DNA of 54,807 nt from contig CAMDPK010000025.1 in the NCBI GenBank assembly GCA_945904015.1, positions 1-54,807 on the forward strand. Reading direction: 5' to 3'. Source of the DNA: Candidatus Kuenenia stuttgartensis (GTDB lineage: Bacteria; Planctomycetota; Planctomycetia; Planctomycetales; Planctomycetaceae). Position numbers and translations under genes: made by a program. The stretch's first letter is position 1. Every line of letters starts with the position of its first letter. Under the pieces are notes generated by a model that had not been told where the DNA came from, did not search any database, and saw nothing but the letters and a program-made list of their open reading frames with translations. Positions 24,504-33,118 of this stretch are shown here, one piece after another.

Positions 24504-25633
24504 CCAACGCTCACCGGCTGCGACTCGGCATGTTCGTGATGCCGATTCATGATCCCGCGAAGCCGCTGGCTCAGTGCCTCGACGAGGATCTCGAACTGGC
24601 CGTCCGATGCGATGAACTCGGATTCGATGATTTCTGGGTCGGCGAGCATCATTCGTCGAGCGTCGAGAATATCGTCATGCCGGAGATCTTTCTGGCGAAG
24701 GTACTCGGCCTGACGAAGCGGATTCGAGTCGGGCCGGCTCCGGTTTGTTTGCAGTACCACCATCCGGTGCATGTCGCTGGGCGGCTGGCGTTTCTCGATC
24801 ACCTGTCGCACGGACGGCTCAATGTCTGCTTCGGGCCGGGAGCCATTCCGACCGACATGGAAATCTTCGGAGCTCATCCCAAGGACACGGCCGCTCGTGT
24901 TTCCGAAGCGATCGACATGATTCTGAAGTTGTGGCAAGGGGAAGTCCCGATTGACATCGCAGGTCAATTCTGGAACGTGCGGATGAAAGACCATCTGCAT
25001 CCGCAGTTTGGAGTCGGGCATCTCCACAAACCGTTCCAGCAGCCTCACCCGCCGATCTACGTTCCGAGCATCAGTCGCTCCTCGGTCGGTTTGCAGAAAG
25101 CGGCCGAACGGGGTTTTCGCTTCATCAGTCATCACATGCTCCACGCGGACACGCTGGCCGAGCAGTGGCAAACGTACGCGCGGGCCGCCACCGCTGCCGG
25201 TCGAATTGCCGATCCGTCCGACTGGGCGGTATCCCGCAATGTCTTCGTCGCCGATTCGACGGACGAGGCGCGGCGGATCGCCCGAACAAACTCACTTGGC
25301 TCGTGCCTCCAGTACATCCTGGATTTGACGCGCGCGACGGCACCCAGCGGCGTCGCGATGTGGAAGCGAGACGCTTCTCAAAGTGACTCGGATTGCAACC
25401 TGGACTACTTCCTCAATGAGGTCGTCATCGCCGGCGATCCCGAACATGTGACATCAAAGTTGTTTCAATTGCGCGAGCGGATCGGCCCTTTCGGCTCGCT
25501 GGTGCTGGTGGCCCACGATTGGGACGATCGCCAACGCTGGCTGCGCAGCCTGGAGTTGTTCGCCACGGAGGTCGTGCCACGCTTCAATGCCGCTATCGGA
25601 ACCGCTTCATCAACTTTGAAATGGACATCATGA
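24500..25633 (+). CDS. LLM-class flavin-dependent monooxygenase (second paralog)
   Basis: A 377-residue luciferase-like flavin monooxygenase with RLGMFVMPIHDPAKPLAQCL, CDELGFDDFWVGEHH and AFLDHLSHGRLNVCFGPGA. It is related to the gene at 22221 across its whole length but clearly diverged, so the two may act on successive intermediates or be alternative isozymes. It starts inside the Ldh stop (ATGA) and ends inside the aldolase start (ATGA), which puts these three enzymes in one tightly coupled operon. Confidence 0.88.
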   Translation: MTNAHRLRLGMFVMPIHDPAKPLAQCLDEDLELAVRCDELGFDDFWVGEHHSSSVENIVMPEIFLAKVLGLTKRIRVGPAPVCLQYHHPVHVAGRLAFLDHLSHGRLNVCFGPGAIPTDMEIFGAHPKDTAARVSEAIDMILKLWQGEVPIDIAGQFWNVRMKDHLHPQFGVGHLHKPFQQPHPPIYVPSISRSSVGLQKAAERGFRFISHHMLHADTLAEQWQTYARAATAAGRIADPSDWAVSRNVFVADSTDEARRIARTNSLGSCLQYILDLTRATAPSGVAMWKRDASQSDSDCNLDYFLNEVVIAGDPEHVTSKLFQLRERIGPFGSLVLVAHDWDDRQRWLRSLELFATEVVPRFNAAIGTASSTLKWTS

Positions 25634-26409
25634 TCAGCACGCACATCAACAAGATGCGGGACAAACTTCGGGCCGGTGAGATCGTGCTCGGCGCGGGGAT
25701 CACGACGACTGATTTCACCGTCACCGAAGCGCTGGCGGGCAGCGTCGACTTCGTCTGGATCGACTTGGAGCACAACGCGATGACGACCGAGTCGATGCTC
25801 GGTCACTTGATCGCCGCTCGCGCCGGCGGCGTCGCCGCGATCGTTCGCATTCCGAACAATGACGTCGCCTGGATCAAACGCGTGCTGGATTCCGGGGCGG
25901 AGGGGATCATTCTCCCGCGATCGTACTCCGCGAAAGAAGTGGCGGACTTTGTCTCCGCCTGCCGCTATCCGCCGATGGGCACGCGCGGCTTTGGACCACG
26001 ACGCCCGATGCAATACGGCCGAATGGAGCAGCAGGCGTATCTGGCCCAAGCTAATCGCGACATCTTCGTGACCGTCCAAGTCGAAACCGTCGAACTGCTG
26101 GCCGAGATTGACGAGGTGCTCAAGATCGAAGGGCTTGATTCGCTGGTGATGGGACCGCAAGACCTGTCGGGATCGATGGGACGTCTCGGCGAGACCACTC
26201 ATCCGGAAGTCCTGGACGCGATCCGAACCATCGCCAAGAAGGCGAAGGCCGCCGGCAAGTTCTTGGGCTCAGGGTTGGGAGCGAATCCGCAATTCGCGAA
26301 GACGCTGATCGAATGCGGCGTCCAATGGATGCAAGCGGGCAATGACTTTGAATACATGATCAAAGGCTGCGACCGCACCTTCCGCGAAATCCGCAGCAGC
26401 GAGTCGTAG
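25630..26409 (+). CDS. HpcH/HpaI family aldolase
   Basis: A 259-residue class II aldolase of the HpcH/HpaI (2-keto-3-deoxy acid) type that cleaves hydroxy-ketoacids to pyruvate plus an aldehyde using a divalent metal. Typical pieces are GAGITTTDFTVTEALAGSVD, FVWIDLEHNAM, IVRIPNNDVAWIKRVLDSGA, GIILPRS and VETVELLAEIDEVLKIEGLD with SLVMGPQDLSGSMG. ATG 25630 overlaps the LLM stop (ATGA). An in-frame ATG at 25621 is the alternative. As the last enzyme of the operon it would release pyruvate from the ring-cleavage product, which is inference. Confidence 0.88.
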   Translation: MISTHINKMRDKLRAGEIVLGAGITTTDFTVTEALAGSVDFVWIDLEHNAMTTESMLGHLIAARAGGVAAIVRIPNNDVAWIKRVLDSGAEGIILPRSYSAKEVADFVSACRYPPMGTRGFGPRRPMQYGRMEQQAYLAQANRDIFVTVQVETVELLAEIDEVLKIEGLDSLVMGPQDLSGSMGRLGETTHPEVLDAIRTIAKKAKAAGKFLGSGLGANPQFAKTLIECGVQWMQAGNDFEYMIKGCDRTFREIRSSES

Positions 26410-26591
26410 GAACAACACTCCCGCCTCAAAGTCTGAGCGCGCATCCGATCTCGACACGGAAGCCTGGCTGGATGTCGAACGGAATTGACCTGTTTTGTCG
26501 TTCCGGCCTAAAACCCCGCCCCTTCCAGTTCCCCCCGTCTGAGCCACTCTGGCTGATCCCCTTTCCATTTTCCTTTCGGTCAGTCCGCACG

Positions 26592-27443
26592 ATGCGGTTT
26601 TCGTCCGTCATTCACCTGTTGGCTTTGGCACTGTTGTGCTGCGGCGTGCTCGCCTGTGAGAGCATTCCGTTCGGGCGTTCGTCGACGCAGCACGCCACCG
26701 CTTTCAAACTGCCGTCGCTCGCAGCGCCACGCGATTCGGTGGAAGTGGACATCGTCTTTGTGGATCGGCCAGTCAGCGATCCGCTTTTGGGAAAAATGCT
26801 GTGGCGAGAAGTCGATCAGGTCGGAACGCTCTCCGCCGAACAACGCGCCGCGCTTCGCGAAGCGGGCATCTTGGTTGGACACGTCGGGTCGTCGCCACCG
26901 GATGCTTTGCAAGCGTTGCTCAACCTGACGGATGAAAATCGAGAACGCCAGCGGCGCGAGGCCAACGGCATCCCGACGACTGCCGCGCGACGTGTCGCTC
27001 TACCAGCCGGTGCCGACACGGAAGTTTGGTCGAATGAAACGGTCGCTCAGCGAACCGTGACTGTGTCGGAAGGCAAGACATTGGACTTGGCCAACCTGCG
27101 CGGCCTGTTGCGGTTGCGGGCCGAACGGAGCCAGGATGGCTGGGCGCGGCTCGACTTCACTCCGGAGTTGCATCACGGTCAGACGGGCACTCGCCCCTTC
27201 GCCACGGCGACCGGCTGGATGTATCGCACAACTCAAGAGGTCATCCCCTGCTTCGCTCAGCAATTCTCCGCCACCTTGAATGTCGGTGAGATGCTCGTAC
27301 TGACCTGCGACCGCGATCGCCCCGGAACTCTGGGCCAAAGCCTGTTCCAGTTCGAGGACAGCACCGGTTCCAAGCAACGACTGGTCGTCGTGCGTCTGGC
27401 CGAACTGCGCGAGATCGCTCCCAGGCGAGTGCGAACCGAGTAG
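26592..27443 (+). CDS. putative lipoprotein of unknown function
   Basis: A 283-residue protein whose N-terminus (LLALALLCCGVLACES) is a lipoprotein signal with the lipobox VLAC (Cys22), so it should be anchored to a membrane. The mature part shows VEVDIVFVDRPVSDPLLGKM and LPAGADTEVWSNETVAQRTV. I do not recognise a domain. It may be an all-beta periplasmic protein. The frame opens at 26472, but 26592 places the signal correctly. No operon partner is apparent. Confidence 0.7.
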   Translation: MRFSSVIHLLALALLCCGVLACESIPFGRSSTQHATAFKLPSLAAPRDSVEVDIVFVDRPVSDPLLGKMLWREVDQVGTLSAEQRAALREAGILVGHVGSSPPDALQALLNLTDENRERQRREANGIPTTAARRVALPAGADTEVWSNETVAQRTVTVSEGKTLDLANLRGLLRLRAERSQDGWARLDFTPELHHGQTGTRPFATATGWMYRTTQEVIPCFAQQFSATLNVGEMLVLTCDRDRPGTLGQSLFQFEDSTGSKQRLVVVRLAELREIAPRRVRTE

Positions 27444-27606
27444 CTCGGACCCGCTGGTCGAGGACGCATTCGCGCGTTTGAGTCCTGACCCCGATTTGTC
27501 GCGCCGCGATCGCTGACACTTGAAGTTGGGACTATCGACCGACTGAAATCCTCGCGGCCATTCACGACCGAACGCGGTCGACTCCTCCAATCGCGAAGGA
27601 CTTCCG

Positions 27607-29478
27607 ATGAAAACCCGTTCCCTGGCTCTGTTGGTCGTGTTGCTGTTGCTGCGGTCGGCGTTCGCTCAGACCGAGCCGCCGAAGCCGCGCGAGTTTTCGA
27701 CGTTGGTCGCTCACTGGGCGGAGTATGCCGATCCGGATTACCTGCCGTTCCTCACGGACGCGAAGCCGGACATCGCACAGGTCGGCTTTTATGGTGCTCA
27801 CTTCTGGAGCTTGGCACACACGCCGCACGGCAAAGGCTACCCCGCTCACTTTCCAGTGGTCGGTCTGAACGAAAATCGCGAGTGGCTGACGAATCTCAAC
27901 CGCGAGATTCATCAGCGCGGTATCAAGGTCGTCGGGCACATCAACGTGAAGTTCCTCGTCGGCGATCCCGACAGCCCGCCAATTCCAGCCACGAAGACGA
28001 AGCCTGCAGAACCGGGTGGCCCGCGCGGGTTCTTCAAGTTCTACCGCGAGCTGTGGAACGAGGAATGGCTCGGCCCGAAACCGGTCGCGGACCCGCTGGA
28101 ACTGCTGGAAGTCGATGCCGAAGGGAAACCGATCACAAACAATAACTACAGCATCGGCGGCATGAAGGAATACTGGGGCTGCCTCAACAACCCGCACTGG
28201 CGAACGGTGCTGAAAGCCTGGACGAAACACGGCGTTTCATTGGGCTGCGACGGGTTCATCATCAACTATTTTTACCGGCACGACTGCTTGTGCCCGCACT
28301 GCGTGTCCACGTTCAAGGCGTATCTGGCCGAGCGATTCACGGCGGAGGAGCTCAATCTCAAATTTCAAATCTCAGATCTCAAATCGCATCGCTTCACCGA
28401 GATCGTCAGTTGGCACAAGCCGGAGGAATCGACGCCGTTGCGCCGCGAGATGCTGCGGTTCTCGCAAGTCGCCAACAAGGCCGCGTTCGACGACGTGTTC
28501 GTGAAGTACGGCCGTTCGCTGAAACCGGACCTGCTGGTCGCGCAGTGGAATCATCTCGGCAACTTCAACCAACTCAGTGGCGACGAGCGTTGCCTGCTCC
28601 CCTCCGAGACCTGGGGCCGCGACGAAAACTATCTCTGGTACAGCACGGGCGCAGCCGCTCACTTCACAGACTTGGCCGAGGGCCAGCTTGGCGAAGGGAC
28701 GTTACAAGCCCGCTACATTCGCGGCTCGTTCGGCAACAAGCCGTTCACGCTCGGCAAGTACGAGAGCACTCGAACCCGCGTTGCGATTTCCGAACTGGCC
28801 GCCAACTGCGGAGCACCGATGGGTTTCTACACGCGATTCAAAGACCCGGAAGCTCGTGCGGAGATCGTGCGCTACTACCAGTTCCTGAAGCGGCACGACG
28901 ACCTGTTCCGCTGGCACCAACCGCATCACGAAACCGTGCTGCTGTTCCCTCGCCGAGCAATCCACAACGGCGACGTCCGGCCGCTTGCCCGTTTTCGGGA
29001 GATCGGTGGGCAAATGCTCGACAAGCACATGCTGTTCGACATTCTCCCCGATGACACTGTCTCACCAGACTTATCCAGCCGCTATCGCCAAATCGTCAGC
29101 GTCGAGGCCGAGACTCCGCTGCCTCCCCAACTCGGAAGTCACAACTTCACCAACGTTCCGAAAACCGTGCGTGTGTCGCTGACGAAACATCCGCAGCGAA
29201 ACGAATTCGCGCTGCATCTCGTGAACTACAACCGCATCGAACCGGCCGAGAAGCACAGCGCCGGGCGAGGCATTCAAGACGAGAAGCCGATCCCCGTCGA
29301 GGGAATCAGCATCAGTCTGCGAGTACCGAGCGGCACCGCCGTTCGATCCGCCGAATTCCTCACACCGGAGAATCCTGAGCCGATCCCTGTGGAGGTGGAG
29401 GTCACGAGGGAAAACGTCTTGTTTGTTGTGCCGAAGTTTCTGGTGTACGGTGTCGTCCGACTCCGTTTTGAGAACTAA
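27607..29478 (+). CDS. exported glycoside hydrolase-like protein (GHL6-type)
   Basis: A 623-residue exported protein beginning MKTRSLALLVVLLLLRSAFA (signal peptide, with GAAGGA upstream). The catalytic-like part with DIAQVGFYGAHFWSLAHTP, EIHQRGIKVVGHINVKFLVG, FIINYFYRHDCLCPHC and VAQWNHLGNFNQLSGDE resembles the uncharacterised hypothetical glycosyl-hydrolase 6 group, TIM barrels related to GH42/GH29. The C-terminal part looks like a beta-sandwich. The substrate is unknown. Around residue 250 the sequence LNLKFQISDLKSHRF is encoded by an AT-rich repeat-like stretch (28354-28385). Confidence 0.65.
   Translation: MKTRSLALLVVLLLLRSAFAQTEPPKPREFSTLVAHWAEYADPDYLPFLTDAKPDIAQVGFYGAHFWSLAHTPHGKGYPAHFPVVGLNENREWLTNLNREIHQRGIKVVGHINVKFLVGDPDSPPIPATKTKPAEPGGPRGFFKFYRELWNEEWLGPKPVADPLELLEVDAEGKPITNNNYSIGGMKEYWGCLNNPHWRTVLKAWTKHGVSLGCDGFIINYFYRHDCLCPHCVSTFKAYLAERFTAEELNLKFQISDLKSHRFTEIVSWHKPEESTPLRREMLRFSQVANKAAFDDVFVKYGRSLKPDLLVAQWNHLGNFNQLSGDERCLLPSETWGRDENYLWYSTGAAAHFTDLAEGQLGEGTLQARYIRGSFGNKPFTLGKYESTRTRVAISELAANCGAPMGFYTRFKDPEARAEIVRYYQFLKRHDDLFRWHQPHHETVLLFPRRAIHNGDVRPLARFREIGGQMLDKHMLFDILPDDTVSPDLSSRYRQIVSVEAETPLPPQLGSHNFTNVPKTVRVSLTKHPQRNEFALHLVNYNRIEPAEKHSAGRGIQDEKPIPVEGISISLRVPSGTAVRSAEFLTPENPEPIPVEVEVTRENVLFVVPKFLVYGVVRLRFEN
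28354..28385. repeat. AT-rich repeat-like insert inside the glycosyl-hydrolase-like gene
   Basis: The stretch AATCTCAAATTTCAAATCTC followed by AGATCTCAAATCG consists of repeats of a CTCAAAT/TTCAAAT unit and is far more AT-rich than the flanking coding DNA. It is read in frame as NLKFQISDLKS. Confidence 0.6.
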
Positions 29479-29532
29479 CCCGAAGCGTCAGCGAGGGCGA
29501 ACCGCAACAACTCCTCGCTGATGCTTCGGGTT
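29477..29532. repeat. inverted repeat, possible terminator after the glycosyl-hydrolase gene
   Basis: Arms of 20 bp, AACCCGAAGCGTCAGCGAGG (29477-29496) and CCTCGCTGATGCTTCGGGTT (29513-29532), pair with one mismatch around a 16-nt loop, starting at the stop codon of the upstream gene. No U tract follows. Confidence 0.9.
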
Positions 29533-29567
29533 GGTGTGTGAACACGAACAATCTGAATGATCGACTC

Positions 29568-30188
29568 ATGCGCATCCTGATGACCGCTGGCCCGACGCGA
29601 GAGTACTTGGACGACGTGCGATATCTCTCGAACGCAAGCAGCGGCCGTATGGGTTACGCGCTCGCGGCGGAAGCGGTGGAGCGTGGGCATCAAGTCGTCT
29701 TGGTTTCGGGGCCGGTGGAGCTGGCTCCGCCGAAAGGCTGCGACGTGCGGTTCGTGCAGACGACCGAAGAAATGCGGATCGCGTGCGAGCAAGCGTTTCC
29801 GTCGTGCGACGGTGTGATCGCGGCGGCAGCGGTGTGTGATTACAAGCCTTCGCAACGAGTCACCGGCAAGATGTCGAAGACCGGCGAGCCGTTGACGATT
29901 GAGTTGATTGAGACCGACGACGTTCTCGCCGGTCTGGGACAAAAAAAGAACGGCCGCTGGATCGTGGGCTTCGCGCTCGAAGCGACGAACTCGCGCGAGA
30001 ACGCACTGCAAAAACTGCGAGCCAAAAACTGCGATGTCGTCGTGCTCAACGATCCCAGCGCGATCGGCTCAGCGACGAACTCGGTCGAACTGATCGACGA
30101 GAGCGGTCAGCCGATTGAAAGCTGGAACGGCACGAAGGAAGAAGTCGCTCGTGAGCTGCTGAATTGGATCGAGCGGCGGTGGAAGTGA
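29568..30188 (+). CDS. coaB: phosphopantothenate--cysteine ligase (CoaB)
   Basis: A 206-residue CoaB domain, which joins 4'-phosphopantothenate to cysteine in coenzyme A synthesis. It reads MTAGPTREYLDDVRYLSNAS followed by SGRMGYALAAEAVERGHQVV, then AAAVCDYKPSQ with GKMSKTG, and VGFALEA near the C-terminus, all diagnostic of the CTP-dependent ligase half of Dfp. The decarboxylase half CoaC is absent, so it is a stand-alone CoaB and CoaC must be elsewhere. Start: ATG 29568; a GTG at 29538 is open but belongs to the preceding repeat. Confidence 0.9.
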   Translation: MRILMTAGPTREYLDDVRYLSNASSGRMGYALAAEAVERGHQVVLVSGPVELAPPKGCDVRFVQTTEEMRIACEQAFPSCDGVIAAAAVCDYKPSQRVTGKMSKTGEPLTIELIETDDVLAGLGQKKNGRWIVGFALEATNSRENALQKLRAKNCDVVVLNDPSAIGSATNSVELIDESGQPIESWNGTKEEVARELLNWIERRWK

Positions 30189-30195
30189 GCGGATC

Positions 30196-30230
30196 AAACA
30201 AAAAGACCCCGGCTGTTCAAGCCGGGGTCT
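30196..30230 (-). terminator. intrinsic terminator of the Tyr/Ser/Cys-rich gene
   Basis: A perfect 10-bp GC-rich stem (AGACCCCGGC / GCCGGGGTCT, 30204-30213 and 30221-30230) with a 7-nt loop is followed, on the minus strand, by TTTTGTTTG. This is a textbook Rho-independent terminator located 34 bp downstream of the minus-strand gene ending at 30265. On the plus strand it also follows coaB but without a U tract. Confidence 0.85.
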
Positions 30231-30264
30231 CTCGGAGATTCATTGGCACCGTGATCTGTCGCGA

Positions 30265-31203
30265 TTACTTGCTGACCAACTGAGTTGGCGCTGGTTTGGC
30301 GACGACGGGAGTCCACTCGGAATCGAGGCTGGGGACTCGGCGAGTCACGCTGGCCTTCGCGAGTTTGGCGTGGAACGGAACTCGCGTTCGCTGCGGTTCG
30401 GCTTGCCAAGCGATCTTGGCGTCGAGGTTCAGGGTCGGCAATCGCCGGCGAATCAGAGTCTCTTTGTTGCCGTCAGCGTTCTCTTTGACGGGGTTGTTGT
30501 TTTCAAGAGGCTCTTCAAACTTCGGTTTTGCGGGAGCCGATCCCGGTTGCGATTCAAATTCGTCGATGGCTGGTTTGGTGGGAGCCTTCTTCTTCAAGAT
30601 CGTTGGCTCGTCATTGCCCACTTCGTCAATGGCTCGCGTCCCTCGCGAGCGCGTGCCGGTGCCGAGTCCGTCGATGCTGGTCGCTCCGGCCGGAGAGGCT
30701 CCGCCGCGATCGGTCTCTTGGAAAGTTCGCGGGGTCGGAGCTGGATCTGTCGTCGGTTCGCCGGGCTTCTTCCAAGCGGATTTACCGTTGGTCGCCGGTG
30801 CCGTCGCGGGGGCGGGAGACGGCGAACATCCACTGAGGCAGCCGCTGTTCGAAGCATACGAAGCTCCGCCACACGGGCTGCATGACTGAGACACTGGTGC
30901 GCAGCCGTAGCTTGGTTGGGCGTAGCTCACCGGAGCGTAATAGCTGGTCGAGCAGGACGAGCAGCCGGAGGAATAACCGTAGGACACCGGCGCGTACATT
31001 GGTGCCGAGCGAACGTAAACCGGCTGAGAATACGAGGCGGCATACGGCGAGTAACCGTATCCATAGGCCGGATAGCGAACTGGGCCGAAGACGACATCGT
31101 AGGCCCAAGGAATGATTCCGGCTTGGCTCGCCGAGGCGATTCCCATCGTCAACAGGAACGCTGAAAGGCACGCAATCCGTCGCAGACCAAGATTCACTGT
31201 CAT
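30265..31203 (-). CDS. exported Tyr/Ser/Cys-rich protein of unknown function
   Basis: A 312-residue protein with a signal peptide (IACLSAFLLTMGIASASQAG). The first part of the mature protein is extremely rich in Tyr, Ser, Pro and Cys (AYGYGYSPYAASYSQPVYVR, then a Cys-rich block SSGCSSCSTSYYAPVSYAQP). This composition occurs in planctomycete surface or envelope proteins. The C-terminal half is Pro/charged and low in complexity. The start MTVNLGLRR at 31203 is chosen because the longer frame is made of the inverted repeat at 31249-31304. I cannot assign a function. Confidence 0.7.
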   Translation of the reverse strand: MTVNLGLRRIACLSAFLLTMGIASASQAGIIPWAYDVVFGPVRYPAYGYGYSPYAASYSQPVYVRSAPMYAPVSYGYSSGCSSCSTSYYAPVSYAQPSYGCAPVSQSCSPCGGASYASNSGCLSGCSPSPAPATAPATNGKSAWKKPGEPTTDPAPTPRTFQETDRGGASPAGATSIDGLGTGTRSRGTRAIDEVGNDEPTILKKKAPTKPAIDEFESQPGSAPAKPKFEEPLENNNPVKENADGNKETLIRRRLPTLNLDAKIAWQAEPQRTRVPFHAKLAKASVTRRVPSLDSEWTPVVAKPAPTQLVSK

Positions 31204-31248
31204 GGCATTTCTCGCTAAGGTTCGATGGTTGAACGGTTCACAGAAAAC

Positions 31249-31304
31249 AGTAGACCGCACACTCCGTGTGCGGAACATTCGGTACACGGAGTGTGCCGGC
31301 TACT
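31249..31304. repeat. inverted repeat between divergent genes
   Basis: Arms AGTAGACCGCACACTCCGTG and CACGGAGTGTGCCGGCTACT face each other around a short centre, with further internal symmetry (CGCACACTCCGTGTGCG). It lies between the Tyr-rich gene start (31203, minus) and the APH-like gene start (31361, plus), so it overlaps their promoter region. Confidence 0.88.
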
Positions 31305-31360
31305 CTTGCGGACGCATCTTCTACCGCTCGCGGTGGAAAAGTCAAACTTCGGCAAACCTT

Positions 31361-32464
31361 ATGGCACTCCCGCAGTTTGTGAAGTTTCACAATCTTCTCC
31401 AGATCATCGAGTCGTTTTGCGGAGCGAGACCTGCTCGCATTCGGACTCTCGACCGAGACAGCGAAGGCTTCAGCGGAGCTGTCGTGCTGCGAGTCGTCGT
31501 CCAAGAGTCTTCGCAAGCTCCGGAGATGGAATACTGTCTGCGCGGCTGGCCCCCCGACAGCTTACCGCGCGAGCGGTTGCTGGGACTGCATCGCCTGCTG
31601 GAGCACATTCACAAGTGCGGTGTCATGCAGGTGCCAGTTCCGCTGCGCAGCAAATTCGGCACGACGATCTATGCAGAGGCGAGCCAGTTCTGGCAACTCG
31701 AACCGTGGCTGCCCGGCGTCGCGGATTTCAGTTCTGATCCCAGCGACGCGCGGCTGCGAAATGCGATGACCGTGCTGGCTCAGTGGCACGAGGCGGCCGC
31801 GCGGTTTGAGCCACGCGAGTCCGAGACGACTTGGTTCAAAAGCTTCGCGGCGGCGAATTCACCGACGGTTGCTGATCGGCTGGATCGCGTCGAGCGATTT
31901 CAAAAACTGGATGTCGCCAAACTGCGGCAACTGCTGGAGCAGACGAGTCCTCTGCCTTTGTGGGAGGCCGAGTTCGGCGAACTGGTCGATGTTTCGCGGA
32001 GGATTCTCGACCGCTTCCAATTGGCCGCCGATCGTGTCGCCGAGGAATTGTCGTCGTACCGTCATCTTCGGTTCCGATTGCATCCGTGCCTGCGCGATGT
32101 CTGGCACGATCATGTGCTGTTCGAGGGAGACCAAGTCACGGGATTGATCGATCCGAGCGCGGCTCGCTCGGAAACACCCGCGACGGATCTGGCGAGACTG
32201 CTCGGCAGCTTGCTGGGGGACGACAACAACCGTTGGGAAGTGGCAATCGCAGCCTATCGAAGCGTGCGGCCGCTGTCCGATCGTGAGGCGACTCTGGCTC
32301 GCGTCATCGACCAAAGCACGGTGCTGCTGAGCGGATTGACGTGGCTCGAACGATTGTTCGTGCATCGGTTGAGTTATTCGAATCCGCCGCGAGTGCTCGA
32401 TCGATTGCGACAAATTGCTTCACGCTTGGACCGTCTGGCGAGCCGACTTCATTCGAATGGTTGA
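31361..32464 (+). CDS. APH/choline-kinase-like phosphotransferase
   Basis: A 367-residue protein of the aminoglycoside-phosphotransferase superfamily. The C-terminal lobe carries the catalytic region HPCLRDVWHDHVLFEGDQVT followed by GLIDPSAARSETPATDLARL. The usual HGDLHxxN is changed to HPCLRDVWHDH, and the metal-binding IDP with the following DLA is kept. The upstream part (LEHIHKCGVMQVPVPL, YAEASQFWQLEPWLPG) fits the N-lobe and hinge. The substrate is unknown, and drug resistance should not be assumed. Start MALPQFVKF at 31361; the frame opens upstream only through the repeat. Confidence 0.75.
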   Translation: MALPQFVKFHNLLQIIESFCGARPARIRTLDRDSEGFSGAVVLRVVVQESSQAPEMEYCLRGWPPDSLPRERLLGLHRLLEHIHKCGVMQVPVPLRSKFGTTIYAEASQFWQLEPWLPGVADFSSDPSDARLRNAMTVLAQWHEAAARFEPRESETTWFKSFAAANSPTVADRLDRVERFQKLDVAKLRQLLEQTSPLPLWEAEFGELVDVSRRILDRFQLAADRVAEELSSYRHLRFRLHPCLRDVWHDHVLFEGDQVTGLIDPSAARSETPATDLARLLGSLLGDDNNRWEVAIAAYRSVRPLSDREATLARVIDQSTVLLSGLTWLERLFVHRLSYSNPPRVLDRLRQIASRLDRLASRLHSNG

Positions 32465-32631
32465 TGCCATTTGGCAGCATGTTCGTGAAATCGTTCGCTT
32501 TGCCACTCTGTGCGCATCTCGCAGACTGCGCCGAGTTCTTTGCTTTTGGCCTTTGTTCACGGACAACGAAATCGGAGTGCTGTCGTTTGTGACCTATTGA
32601 ACTCCAGAGGGTCACAACAAGGAGCACTCCA

Positions 32632-33102
32632 ATGAGCGTTTACACCAAAACCAAGCAATTTTCCGCGGTCACCACCGACACGGCGACGTTTGCGTTGCCA
32701 AAACGCGACATGGCGGACTTGAGGCGAAACTCCCGATCCTTGGAGCCGTTGGATGATGAATCGCTACTTGAGGACTTTTCAGGTGACGTGGACACGTTGC
32801 TCATGCTTCTGGAAGAGTTTCAATCCAACGGACCGCAACGGATCGACAGGATTTCGCGTCGTGTCGACGCTGGTGATCCGTACGAAATCGCCGCTGCCGC
32901 TCGAGATTTGAAGGTGAGCGCGGAAGCACTTTCCGCCAGGATGGTTCGCGACCTGGCCGGGGCTCTGGAGCAGTCTGCCGGATTGGTGAGCCGCGGTTGC
33001 CAGGAGCGTCTTGTTGCGAAGTTACGCAGGGAAATGAATCGCTGCCTGGATCACATCCCACTCGTCGTCGCTTCCGCTCGAACCGTGACCTACCCGAATT
33101 GA
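32632..33102 (+). CDS. Hpt-like four-helix protein lacking the phosphorylatable histidine
   Basis: A 156-residue helical protein. LLEDFSGDVDTLLMLLEEFQ and the following RRVDAGDPYEIAAAARDLKV SAEAL have the spacing of a histidine-phosphotransfer domain (EEF, then AAHxLKGxxxxL), but the His is replaced (A-A-A-R-D-L-K). It may be a decoy or structural relative. Start 32632 follows AAGGAG by about eight bases. It lies between the APH-like gene and hisS (convergent), so it stands alone. Confidence 0.6.
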   Translation: MSVYTKTKQFSAVTTDTATFALPKRDMADLRRNSRSLEPLDDESLLEDFSGDVDTLLMLLEEFQSNGPQRIDRISRRVDAGDPYEIAAAARDLKVSAEALSARMVRDLAGALEQSAGLVSRGCQERLVAKLRREMNRCLDHIPLVVASARTVTYPN

Positions 33103-33118
33103 TGATTGATCGTGTGCC

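Noticed and set aside
31361..32464. Antibiotic resistance gene
   Set aside because: The APH-like fold is clear but the catalytic HGDxHxxN motif is altered and no resistance family is matched, so only a general phosphotransferase call is justified.
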